From JALOAT01 sp041677345 (GTDB taxonomy: Bacteria; Pseudomonadota; Gammaproteobacteria; Thiohalomonadales; Thiohalomonadaceae): 64,000 nucleotides of DNA. The notes beneath the pieces were generated by a model. That model was not told the origin of the DNA, searched no databases, and saw nothing but the letters and a program-made list of their open reading frames with translations. Both the position numbers and the translations under genes were made by a program. The DNA is taken from NCBI GenBank assembly GCA_041677345.1, contig JBAYQE010000003.1, positions 1-64,000 of the forward strand, written 5' to 3'. Shown one piece after another: positions 1 to 7,812 of the stretch. The first letter of the stretch is position 1. Each line of letters begins with the position of its first letter.

Positions 1-545
1 ATGGCGAGGCTGTTCACCACGTGCAGGTAGGTGATCATCACCATCATGCCCATGAAGAACCAGTTCGACACGTAGATGTGCGAGGTCTTGCGGTTGGCCA
101 CGGTCATCACGAAGTTGAACGCGTAGGACAGCCACACGACGGCGATCATGATGTCGATCCACCACTCGAGCTCGGCGTATTCCTTGGCCTGGGTCAGACC
201 CAGGGGCAGGGTGATCACGGCCAGCACGATGATGAGGTTCCAACCCCAGAAGGTGAACCTGGCCATGGCGCTGCTCCACAGACGCACACCGCAGGTACGC
301 TGCACGGAGTAGAACGCCGTGGCCATCAGGGCACAACCACCGAAGGCAAAGATCACTGCATTGGTATGCAGCGGACGCAGACGGCCGAAGGACAGTTCCG
401 CCATATCAAAATTGAGGAACGGCCAGGCCAACTCGGATGCGACGTACACACCCACCAGGGTGCCTACGACCAGATAGACGATCGCCGCGACGGTAAACCA
501 TCTGACGACGTCAAAGTCGTATTTGTTTTCTACTTGTGCTTCCAC
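1..545 (-). CDS. ccoN: cbb3-type cytochrome c oxidase subunit I (partial)
   Basis: This is the N-terminal 181 codons of the catalytic, membrane-embedded subunit of the high-affinity cbb3 haem-copper oxidase; the rest lies beyond the left edge. The translation shows hydrophobic helices at about residues 16-38, 59-80, 94-113 and 125-145. The segment RPLHTNAVIFAFGG around H60 is the family's first haem-ligand histidine region. I chose the GTG at 543-545 because an AGGAGA ribosome site lies about 8 nt upstream and the protein starts at the expected place before helix 1. The gene lies downstream of, and in the same direction as, an FNR-type regulator, a common arrangement for cbb3 operons induced at low oxygen. 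Identity is firm; regulation by the neighbour is inferred. Confidence 0.93.
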   Translation of the reverse strand, partial: MEAQVENKYDFDVVRWFTVAAIVYLVVGTLVGVYVASELAWPFLNFDMAELSFGRLRPLHTNAVIFAFGGCALMATAFYSVQRTCGVRLWSSAMARFTFWGWNLIIVLAVITLPLGLTQAKEYAELEWWIDIMIAVVWLSYAFNFVMTVANRKTSHIYVSNWFFMGMMVMITYLHVVNSLA

Positions 546-1017
546 GAGTAGTTCTCCTCTCTATTGCCAAAAGTTACTTGCCAGCTGCTCCCGCCTCGAT
601 CGGGGTTGTAGATCTCGGCGGCAAACCCCATTTCCGAGCAGTGCCCGGATCCTACCCCCTGTACCACCGTTTAGGTAGCGGCATACCCCTTATTTTTTGA
701 TCGAGTTTATCGAAAGTCTGAGTATCGTTGACGGGTATTCCGAATCGCCAGCACCTCATGATCCTTGCGCAAAAGAAGGACGTGGCGTTGGTTGGAAAAA
801 CGTGGGAATGGGAAACCAGGAAAAAGCGCGATGCCTGACGCGGGGGGTATACAACGCGATGGGGTTTTGGCATGCAGCGGCACCTTCGTTGCGTCGTGAA
901 ATCGCTTTCCCCGACGCACGGCTGCATGTTAGCCAGCCGTTAGTTCGGGAAAATCTCGATGCCCGTCAACGAATATGCCATTTCGCTCGCTGTGGAAATA
1001 AGCATTTGTCTTAGTTG
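546..1017. other. Intergenic region between fnr and ccoN
   Basis: These 472 bases contain no convincing gene; short open frames on both strands lack ribosome sites and recognisable sequence. The region should hold the ccoN promoter. A sequence matching an FNR box at 8 of 10 positions lies at 956-969, and a perfect FNR half-site (TTGAT on the plus strand) lies at 697-701. I could not place a convincing -10 element. Confidence 0.5.
956..969 (-). promoter_or_regulatory. Possible FNR/Anr box upstream of ccoN
   Basis: On the minus strand the site reads TTGAC-GGGC-ATCGA, which matches the FNR consensus TTGAT-N4-ATCAA at 8 of 10 positions. It lies about 410 nt upstream of the ccoN start and just after the fnr stop codon. 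The distance is long for a classical activator site, so it would need a far-upstream promoter or may be chance. Confidence 0.3.
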
Positions 1018-1788
1018 TCAGGCCTGTGAAGTAGCTCGCGGATCGTTTTGACAAATATTTGTCGCGAGCGCCCGCAGGCGTGGCAAATCGAGGATGCGGA
1101 TGTATTTGCGCTGTACGCTGAGCAGGCCTTCGTCCTGGAAGCGCGTGAACAAGCGGCTGACCGTTTCAACCGCGAGCCCGAGGTAATTGCCGATGTCATT
1201 GCGCGACATGCTCAGATGAAACTCCGATACCGAAAAACCGCGCTGTCTGTAACGATCGGAGAGACTGATCAGTAAGGCGGCCAGGCGTTCCTCCGCACTC
1301 TTTTTGCCCAGCAGCATGAGCAAAGATTGATCATGAAGAATTTCCTTGCTCATGACCTTGAGCAGTTGATGCTGCAGGCTTGGAATGCGCTCGCTCAGCA
1401 CTTCCAATTCATCGAAGGGGATCTCGCAGACGCTGGAGGTCTCGAGGGCCTTGGCCGCACAGGGATGGGATTCAGCCGTGATGGCGGCAAGACCAAGCAG
1501 TTCACCCGGTAAATGAAATCCGATGACTTGCTCGTGGCCGTCTTCGGTGGGGGAGTAGGTCTTGATGGAGCCGGAGCGGACCGCGTAGATGGCCTCGAAC
1601 CGGTCACCCACCTGGAACAGGTGCTCGCCGCGGCGTACCGGCCGCTTGCGGCGGATGATGCGGTCCAACTGCTCGAGGTCTGCTTCGTCGATCCCCACGG
1701 GCAGGCAGAGCTGAAAAAGGTTGCAGTCCTTGCATGCAACCTTGATCTGCGTCAGCGAGATCACTTTGCTGAGGTCTTCGCCTCCCAT
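1018..1788 (-). CDS. fnr: FNR/Anr-family oxygen-sensing transcription regulator
   Basis: A 256-residue CRP-FNR regulator that senses oxygen through a [4Fe-4S] cluster. The N-terminal cysteines sit in CKDCNLFQLC, with the same C-x2-C-x5-C spacing as E. coli FNR, and the fourth cysteine lies in VCEIPF. A cyclic-nucleotide-like beta-roll fills the centre. The C-terminal recognition helix reads VETVSR, whose E, S and R contact TTGAT half-sites in FNR. All cluster ligands are present, so it should be a true oxygen sensor. The ATG at 1786-1788 has only a weak ribosome site. It is divergent from hisB and lies upstream of ccoN, its likely target. Confidence 0.93.
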   Translation of the reverse strand: MGGEDLSKVISLTQIKVACKDCNLFQLCLPVGIDEADLEQLDRIIRRKRPVRRGEHLFQVGDRFEAIYAVRSGSIKTYSPTEDGHEQVIGFHLPGELLGLAAITAESHPCAAKALETSSVCEIPFDELEVLSERIPSLQHQLLKVMSKEILHDQSLLMLLGKKSAEERLAALLISLSDRYRQRGFSVSEFHLSMSRNDIGNYLGLAVETVSRLFTRFQDEGLLSVQRKYIRILDLPRLRALATNICQNDPRATSQA

Positions 1789-1856
1789 CAGGGTCCCGTC
1801 CGCCTAGTAGGGACTGCCGATCCTCTTATATGTTTCGGGCACTTGCAAGACTATGT

Positions 1857-1885
1857 TCAACAGAACCCGCAGGATCAGGTATCCT
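1857..1885 (+). promoter_or_regulatory. Possible sigma70 promoter for the his operon
   Basis: TCAACA (1857-1862) and TATCCT (1880-1885) are separated by 17 nt, about 40 nt upstream of hisB. Each hexamer matches the consensus at 4 positions. No his leader peptide with a histidine run, and no attenuator, is visible between here and hisB. Confidence 0.35.
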
Positions 1886-1925
1886 AGCGGCGCATTCGCC
1901 CCGCCGTGGGGCGTGAGGAACCGCC

Positions 1926-2519
1926 ATGGCAGCACGCAGGGCCACCGTAGCCCGTAATACCCTGGAAACCCGGGTCGAGGTCAGCCTGGACCTGGACGGC
2001 AGCGGCCGTTCGGAACTGGCCACGGGGGTCCCCTTCCTGGAGCACATGCTCGATCAGGTGGCACGGCATGGCCTGGTGGATCTCCACGTGAGCGCCGAGG
2101 GCGACCTGCACATCGATGCCCACCATACGGTCGAGGATATCGGCATCACCCTGGGGCAGGCCCTGGCCCAGGCCGTCGGCGACAAGAAAGGCATTCGTCG
2201 CTATGGCCATGCCTATGCGCCCCTGGACGAGGCCCTGTCCCGCGTGGTCATCGACCTTTCGGGCCGGCCTGGGCTGGAATTCCATGCCGAGTTCCCGCGC
2301 GCACACATCGGCGAATTCGACGTGGACCTGCTGCAGGAATTCTTCCAGGGCTTCGTGAACCATGCCCAGGTGACCCTGCATGTAGACGCCCTGCGCGGAC
2401 GCAATGCCCACCACGTGGCGGAAACGATTTTCAAGGCCTTTGGCCGCGCACTGCGCATGGCCTTGGAGCCGGACGCACGCATGGCGGGCATCACCCCCTC
2501 CACCAAGGGCACCCTCTGA
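1926..2519 (+). CDS. hisB: Imidazoleglycerol-phosphate dehydratase
   Basis: This cytoplasmic enzyme dehydrates imidazole glycerol phosphate to imidazole acetol phosphate in histidine synthesis. The 197-residue protein is the monofunctional form, without the N-terminal phosphatase domain of the E. coli fusion. Both metal-binding motifs of the internal repeat are present: DAHHTVEDIG near residue 61 and GRNAHHVAE near residue 160. The ATG follows GAGGAACC with good spacing. It is the first gene of a rightward his block and diverges from fnr. Confidence 0.97.
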   Translation: MAARRATVARNTLETRVEVSLDLDGSGRSELATGVPFLEHMLDQVARHGLVDLHVSAEGDLHIDAHHTVEDIGITLGQALAQAVGDKKGIRRYGHAYAPLDEALSRVVIDLSGRPGLEFHAEFPRAHIGEFDVDLLQEFFQGFVNHAQVTLHVDALRGRNAHHVAETIFKAFGRALRMALEPDARMAGITPSTKGTL

Positions 2520-2547
2520 AACCCATCACCTTCGCGGTCCTTCTTCC

Positions 2548-3195
2548 ATGAGCTCCGTCGCTGTCATCGACTATGGCATGGGCAACCTGCATTCGGTGGC
2601 CAAGGCCCTTGAACACACCGGCTGCGGCGACCAGGTCCTGGTCACCCATGATCCTGACACCATCCGCCGTGCCGACCGGGTCGTACTACCGGGTGTAGGC
2701 GCCATCCGTGACTGCATGGCCGAGTTGCACCGGCTTGAGCTCGACGAGCTGGTGCGTGAAGTGGTGCGAACCAAGCCCTTCCTGGGCGTGTGCGTGGGCA
2801 TGCAGGCGCTCATGGAGTGGAGCGCGGAGAACGAAGGCACCCCCTGTCTGGGCCTGTTCCCCGGTCGTGTCGAGTATTTCGGCGCCGCCCTGCGCGACCC
2901 GGACAGCGGCGCCAGCCTGAAGGTCCCGCACATGGGCTGGAATCAGGTGCACCAGCGTGGCGGACACCCTTTGTGGAAGGGGATCCCCCAGGACACGCGC
3001 TTCTATTTCGTGCACAGCTACTGCGTGCAGCCGGCCGACGCACCCTTCGTGGCGGCCACCACCACTCACGGCGTGACTTTCGCTGCCGCGGTGGCCCGTG
3101 GCAATATCTTCGCCACGCAGTTTCACCCTGAGAAGAGCCACATCGCGGGCCTGACCCTTTACGCCAATTTCCTGCGCTGGGACGGCAAGTCCTGA
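2548..3195 (+). CDS. hisH: Imidazole glycerol phosphate synthase, glutaminase subunit
   Basis: HisH is the glutamine amidotransferase that feeds ammonia to HisF. The 215-residue protein opens with VAVIDYGMGNLHSV and carries the class I triad: Cys82 in GVCVGMQ, and His193 and Glu195 in FHPEKSH. I start it at the ATG at 2548; longer frames run into hisB and add no family sequence. It lies 28 nt after hisB and before hisA, the standard order. Confidence 0.97.
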   Translation: MSSVAVIDYGMGNLHSVAKALEHTGCGDQVLVTHDPDTIRRADRVVLPGVGAIRDCMAELHRLELDELVREVVRTKPFLGVCVGMQALMEWSAENEGTPCLGLFPGRVEYFGAALRDPDSGASLKVPHMGWNQVHQRGGHPLWKGIPQDTRFYFVHSYCVQPADAPFVAATTTHGVTFAAAVARGNIFATQFHPEKSHIAGLTLYANFLRWDGKS

Positions 3196-3229
3196 AGGCG
3201 CATTCGAACCACTGAGAGGAAGCACTTCC

Positions 3230-3967
3230 ATGCTGTTGATTCCCGCCATCGACCTGAAAGACGGCAAGTGCGTGCGTCTGCGCCAGGGCCGCATGGAGGA
3301 CGCCACGGTGTTTTCGGACGACCCCGTGGCCGTGGCACAGCGCTGGGTGGATGCCGGCGCCCGCCGCCTGCATCTGGTGGATCTGAATGGTGCGTTCGAG
3401 GGCAGACCGGTGAACCGCGCCGCCATCGAGGCCATCTGCCGGGCCTTCCCCGACCTGCCTATCCAGATCGGCGGCGGTATCCGCGATGAGGCGACCGCAG
3501 AGACCTACCTGGAAGTGGGCGCCCAATACGTGATCATCGGTACCAAAGCGGTCAGTGCGCCCCACTTCGTCCAGGACCTGTGCCTGGATTTCCCGGGCCA
3601 CATCATCGTGGGCCTGGATGCGAAGGAGGGCCGGGTGGCGGTGGACGGCTGGTCCAAGCTCTCCAAGCACGATGTCATCGACCTCGCCCGCCATTTCGAG
3701 GACGATGGCGTATCGGCGATCATCTATACCGACATTGGCCGCGACGGCATGATGAGCGGCGTGAATGCGGAGGCCACCGTGCGCCTGGCGGAAGCAGTGC
3801 AGATCCCCATCATCGCCTCGGGCGGTATCACCAACCTGGACGACATCCGCAAGTTGTGCGCGGTCGCGGACGCCGGAATTACCGGCGCCATCACCGGCCG
3901 TGCCATCTACGAAGGCACCCTGGATTTCGCCGAGGGCCAGCGCCTTGCGGACGAACTCTGCGGATGA
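3230..3967 (+). CDS. hisA: ProFAR isomerase
   Basis: HisA performs the Amadori rearrangement of ProFAR to PRFAR, the substrate of HisF. The 245-residue TIM barrel shows the N-terminal catalytic Asp8 in PAIDLKDG, the second catalytic aspartate at D130 (VGLDA), and the phosphate-binding TDIGRDGMMSG segment near residue 168. The ATG follows GAGAGGAAG. The stop at 3965-3967 sits directly against an inverted repeat that separates this gene from hisF. Confidence 0.97.
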   Translation: MLLIPAIDLKDGKCVRLRQGRMEDATVFSDDPVAVAQRWVDAGARRLHLVDLNGAFEGRPVNRAAIEAICRAFPDLPIQIGGGIRDEATAETYLEVGAQYVIIGTKAVSAPHFVQDLCLDFPGHIIVGLDAKEGRVAVDGWSKLSKHDVIDLARHFEDDGVSAIIYTDIGRDGMMSGVNAEATVRLAEAVQIPIIASGGITNLDDIRKLCAVADAGITGAITGRAIYEGTLDFAEGQRLADELCG

Positions 3968-3968
3968 A

Positions 3969-4072
3969 AAGTCCGCAAATGAACGCCAATGAACGCGAAT
4001 TGCTTTCCGTTGGCAAGATTTTGCGGATGATGCGCCCTCCATTTGCGTCTTTTTGCGTTCATTTGCGGACTT
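3969..4072. repeat. Inverted repeat of GAACGCAAAT-like decamers between hisA and hisF
   Basis: The arms at 3969-4000 and 4041-4072 pair at 27 of 32 positions around a 40-nt loop. Each arm holds three CGC(A/C/G)AAT cores spaced 10 nt apart. It resembles the heptamer-based inverted repeats elsewhere in this window but has longer spacing. As RNA it would form a long hairpin filling the hisA-hisF gap, and hisF starts 8 nt after the right arm. Confidence 0.85.
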
Positions 4073-4080
4073 AATTCCTC

Positions 4081-4854
<774 letters not shown>

Positions 4855-4870
4855 CGGAATGAAAAGAAAT

Positions 4871-4963
4871 CAACGCAAGGGCGCAAGGAACGCGAAGGAG
4901 ACAACATGAGCAGCTTCCAATGCAGACCTTTGCGTCCTTGGCGCCCTTTGCGTCTTTGCGTTG
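4871..4963. repeat. Heptamer inverted repeat between hisF and hisI
   Basis: Both arms (4871-4906 and 4928-4963) start with CAACGCAA when read inward. The right arm holds four CGC(A/C)AAG-type heptamers at offsets 4, 12, 21 and 30. The left arm holds three at the same offsets and then decays. They pair at 26 of 36 positions around a 21-nt loop. The element lies between the hisF stop and the hisI start, so it would be inside the his transcript. Confidence 0.85.
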
Positions 4964-4976
4964 AGATCTTCTGCGA

Positions 4977-5363
4977 ATGACCTGGCTGGACGAGATCAAG
5001 TGGACCGAGGACGGGCTGGTGCCCGTCATTGCGCAGGAGACCGGCTCCGGGCGGGTGCTCATGTTCGCGTGGATGAACCGCGAATCCCTGGCGCGCACGG
5101 TAGCCGTGGGACGTGCGGTGTACTGGTCGCGCTCGCGCGGCAAGCTGTGGCCCAAGGGCGAGGAGTCGGGACATGTGCAGCGGGTGGTCAGTCTGCGCCT
5201 GGATTGCGACGCAGACGTGCTGCTCATGGAAGTGGAACAGCTGGGCGGAATCGCCTGCCACACGGGCCGGCACAGCTGCTTTTACCGCGAACTGCGCGAC
5301 GGGCAATGGGTAGAAACCGACCCGGTGCGCCGTAGCCCTGACGAGATCTACCGCAAGCCATGA
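4977..5363 (+). CDS. hisI: Phosphoribosyl-AMP cyclohydrolase
   Basis: HisI opens the adenine ring of phosphoribosyl-AMP, a zinc-dependent step of histidine synthesis. The 128-residue protein is the stand-alone form. It carries the metal-binding DCDADVLLMEVEQ segment and the cysteine-rich CHTGRHSCFY motif. The ATG lies 13 nt after a heptamer inverted repeat, and the stop overlaps the hisE start by 4 bp. Confidence 0.96.
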   Translation: MTWLDEIKWTEDGLVPVIAQETGSGRVLMFAWMNRESLARTVAVGRAVYWSRSRGKLWPKGEESGHVQRVVSLRLDCDADVLLMEVEQLGGIACHTGRHSCFYRELRDGQWVETDPVRRSPDEIYRKP

Positions 5364-5677
5364 ACGACATCCTTTCCCGCCTCGACACGGTGCTTGCCGA
5401 GCGCAAGCAGGCCGATCCCGAGTCTTCTTACGTGGCCAAGTTGTATGCGAAAGGGCTGGATTCCATACTGAAGAAGGTCGGCGAAGAAGCCACGGAAACC
5501 GTGATTGCCGCCAAGGGCGGTGACAAGGGCCAGGTGATCTACGAGACCGCCGATCTGTGGTTCCATACCCTTGTAATGCTCAAGCACCTCGACCTGGGCC
5601 CGCAGGACGTGCTGGATGAGTTGGCACGCCGCTTCGGGCTCTCGGGCATCGAGGAAAAAGCCAGCCGAGGCAAGTGA
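5360..5677 (+). CDS. hisE: Phosphoribosyl-ATP pyrophosphatase
   Basis: HisE hydrolyses phosphoribosyl-ATP to phosphoribosyl-AMP. The 105-residue all-helical protein belongs to the MazG-like fold; the acidic metal-binding segment EEATETVIAAK is clear. It overlaps hisI by 4 bp (ATGA), which implies coupled translation. hisI and hisE are separate genes here, unlike the E. coli fusion. Confidence 0.96.
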   Translation: MNDILSRLDTVLAERKQADPESSYVAKLYAKGLDSILKKVGEEATETVIAAKGGDKGQVIYETADLWFHTLVMLKHLDLGPQDVLDELARRFGLSGIEEKASRGK

Positions 5678-6009
5678 TGACCGACTGCATCTTCTGCCGT
5701 ATCGCCGCGGGTGAAATCCCGGCGCGCAAGGTCTACGAGGATGAGGATTTCGTCGCCTTTCACGATTTGCACCCCAAGGCGGCGGTGCACCTGCTCGTCA
5801 TCCCCCGCGAGCACATCACCAGCCTGGCCGAACTGGAGCCGGCAGACGAAGGTCTGATGGGACGGATGCTGCGATTGTTGCCACAACTGGCCCGTGACCA
5901 GGGCCTGGACGGTTTTCGTACCATCATCAACACCGGCCGCAGCGGCGGCCAGGAAATTTTTCATCTTCATATCCACCTGCTCGGCGGCGAAGGGCTGCCG
6001 GGGTTTTAA
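5677..6009 (+). CDS. hinT: HIT-family purine nucleotide phosphoramidase (HinT)
   Basis: This 110-residue cytoplasmic protein shows the HIT signature HLHIHLL near residues 97-103 and an N-terminal CIFC pair, typical of bacterial HinT, which hydrolyses adenosine phosphoramidates and aminoacyl-adenylates. I chose the ATG at 5677, which overlaps the hisE stop by one base (TGATG), over the GTG one codon upstream. The hisE-hinT-tat order is frequent in gammaproteobacteria. Confidence 0.93.
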   Translation: MTDCIFCRIAAGEIPARKVYEDEDFVAFHDLHPKAAVHLLVIPREHITSLAELEPADEGLMGRMLRLLPQLARDQGLDGFRTIINTGRSGGQEIFHLHIHLLGGEGLPGF

Positions 6010-6024
6010 GCGGAGAGTCGTGCA

Positions 6025-6267
6025 ATGGGAATCAGCATCTGGCAGCTTCTGATCGTCCTGGCCATCATCGTGCTGCTGTTCGGCACCAAAAAGCTGCGCA
6101 ACATCGGTTCGGACCTGGGCGGCGCCATCAAGAGCTTCCGCGGTGCCATACGCGAGGGCGAGAACGAGGCCGCGGAACAGAAGGGCGCTGAGGCGCAAGG
6201 TAATCTGCCCAAGGACCAGGGTACCGTCATCGAAGGTCAGGCGACCCACGAGAAGGACAAGGTCTGA
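6025..6267 (+). CDS. tatA: Sec-independent translocase subunit TatA
   Basis: TatA oligomerises to let folded twin-arginine proteins cross the inner membrane. The 80-residue protein has one N-terminal transmembrane helix (about residues 5-20), the FGTKKLRNIGSDLG hinge and amphipathic helix, and a charged tail. It lies 15 nt after hinT and starts the tatABC set. Confidence 0.95.
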   Translation: MGISIWQLLIVLAIIVLLFGTKKLRNIGSDLGGAIKSFRGAIREGENEAAEQKGAEAQGNLPKDQGTVIEGQATHEKDKV

Positions 6268-6317
6268 CCGCCGCGCCTGCCGGCCTGGCGCCGGCGCCTT
6301 AACACGGGGACGCTTAC

Positions 6318-6713
6318 ATGTTCGACGTGGGATTCTGGGAGTTGGTGGTGATTAGCGTGGTTGCGCTCATCGTCATCGGCCCCGAACGCCTGCCCGGTGT
6401 CGCCCGGACGGCGGGCTTGTGGATGGGGCGCATGCGCCGTTTCGTAGCCGGTGTTAAAGCGGACATCGAGCGGGAGGTAAAGGCCGAAGAGCTCAAGCGC
6501 ATGATGGAGGAGCAGGCGAAGAGCTCGGGCATCCACGAGATCATCGAGGAGACCCGCGCCGTGGCCGGTGACCTGAACCGCACCGTGTCCCTCGACGAAA
6601 CCACACCGGCCCGCCCGCCCGAAGCGGCTGCACCCGCCGCACAGAAAGACGCCGCCGCGCCCGCGGCACTGAAACAGCCGGACGCCAAGCCGTCCGAGGA
6701 AACCAATGGCTGA
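6318..6713 (+). CDS. tatB: Sec-independent translocase subunit TatB
   Basis: TatB forms the twin-arginine signal receptor with TatC. The 131-residue protein starts MFDVGFWELVVISVVALIVI, has the GPERLPGVAR hinge and then a long charged amphipathic helix. The alanine- and proline-rich tail is low complexity and variable in the family. Its end overlaps tatC by 8 bp. Confidence 0.94.
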   Translation: MFDVGFWELVVISVVALIVIGPERLPGVARTAGLWMGRMRRFVAGVKADIEREVKAEELKRMMEEQAKSSGIHEIIEETRAVAGDLNRTVSLDETTPARPPEAAAPAAQKDAAAPAALKQPDAKPSEETNG

Positions 6714-7560
6714 TACACCTCGCGAGCCTCAGGCGGACAACGAGCAGCCGCTCGTCACCCACCTCATCGAGCTGCGCAACCGCCTGCTGCATGCGGTACT
6801 GGCAGTACTGGTGATCTTCGCCGGCCTGGTGTACTTCTCCAACGATCTCTACACCCTATTGGCCGGGCCGCTGCTCGCTCACCTCCCTGCCGAGGGCACG
6901 ATGATCGCCACCGATGTGGCCTCACCGTTCCTCACCCCGCTCAAGCTCGCACTGGTGGCGTCCGTGTTCGCGGCCATGCCGTTCATCCTGTACCAGGTGT
7001 GGGCCTTCGTGGCACCTGGGCTGTACACGCATGAGCGCAAGCTGGTGTATCCGCTCATGGTGTCGAGCATCTTCCTGTTTTATGCGGGAATGGCCTTTGC
7101 CTATTTCGTGGTATTCCCGTTGGTATTCGGTTTCTTTACCGCCACGGCACCGGCGGGCGTCGCGGTGATGACCGACATCAGCAAGTACCTGGACTTCGTG
7201 CTCACCATCTTCTTCGCCTTCGGCGTGGCCTTCGAAGTGCCCATCTTCACCATCCTGCTGGTGTGGACCGGCATGACCACGCCCGAGAGCCTGCGCGGGA
7301 AACGCCCCTACATCATCGTGGGAGCCTTCGCGGTGGGCATGCTGCTGACCCCGCCCGACGTGTTTTCCCAGACCCTGCTCGCCATCCCCATGTGGCTGCT
7401 GTTCGAGGCCGGTCTGTTCTTCTCCCGTTACTTCCTGAAGATAAAGGAAGAGCGCGAACGGGAGGAGGCAGAGGAACTGGACATGGACGCCACCCTGGCC
7501 CGCTACGAAGCGGAACAGGCGGCCGTCGAAGGGCGGGCTGAGCAGGACAAAACCTCGTAG
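6706..7560 (+). CDS. tatC: Sec-independent translocase subunit TatC
   Basis: TatC is the polytopic receptor for twin-arginine signal peptides. The 284-residue protein carries the N-terminal LIELRNRLL motif, six hydrophobic segments, and the conserved periplasmic loop FVAPGLYTHERK. The acidic C-terminal tail of about 45 residues is longer than in E. coli. It ends the rightward his-hinT-tat block, followed by a large inverted repeat. Confidence 0.96.
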   Translation: MADTPREPQADNEQPLVTHLIELRNRLLHAVLAVLVIFAGLVYFSNDLYTLLAGPLLAHLPAEGTMIATDVASPFLTPLKLALVASVFAAMPFILYQVWAFVAPGLYTHERKLVYPLMVSSIFLFYAGMAFAYFVVFPLVFGFFTATAPAGVAVMTDISKYLDFVLTIFFAFGVAFEVPIFTILLVWTGMTTPESLRGKRPYIIVGAFAVGMLLTPPDVFSQTLLAIPMWLLFEAGLFFSRYFLKIKEEREREEAEELDMDATLARYEAEQAAVEGRAEQDKTS

Positions 7561-7574
7561 CCTCATTCGTGGGG

Positions 7575-7801
7575 CAACGCGGAGGACGCGGAGGCGCGGA
7601 GACCGCGGAGAAATCGAATGTGCCACTATCGGGGCGTGGCAGTCAGGGTGCGCCGTATCGACGGCTACGCAGGAGAAGGCAAGGCTCCGTAATTCTTTTT
7701 CGGGTTCTGGTTACCCGGTCCCTCGCGGCTAACGTCCGCGCGTGACGCAGTCCATACTTCAACTCCTCCGCGGCCTCTGCGCCTCCGCGTCCTCCGCGTT
7801 G
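7575..7801. repeat. Large heptamer inverted repeat between tatC and the RND pump
   Basis: Arms at 7575-7610 and 7766-7801 are 36 nt each and pair at 34 of 36 positions around a 155-nt loop. Each arm has four CGC(G/A)GAG heptamers with 1-2 nt spacers, at offsets 4, 13, 21 and 30. The element fills most of the 252-bp gap between two convergent genes. The loop holds no open frame I would support. This is the cleanest copy of the family in the window. Confidence 0.92.
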
Positions 7802-7812
7802 TAATGACCCTC

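Noticed and set aside
652..1014. Small frames on both strands in the fnr-ccoN gap
   Set aside because: No ribosome site, no family resemblance, and an odd composition; the region more likely holds promoter sequence.
7575..7801. CRISPR array or insertion sequence
   Set aside because: The repeat units are only 7 nt with 1-2 nt spacers and form two inverted arms. There are no spacers of CRISPR size, no cas genes, no transposase frame in the loop and no target-site duplication seen.
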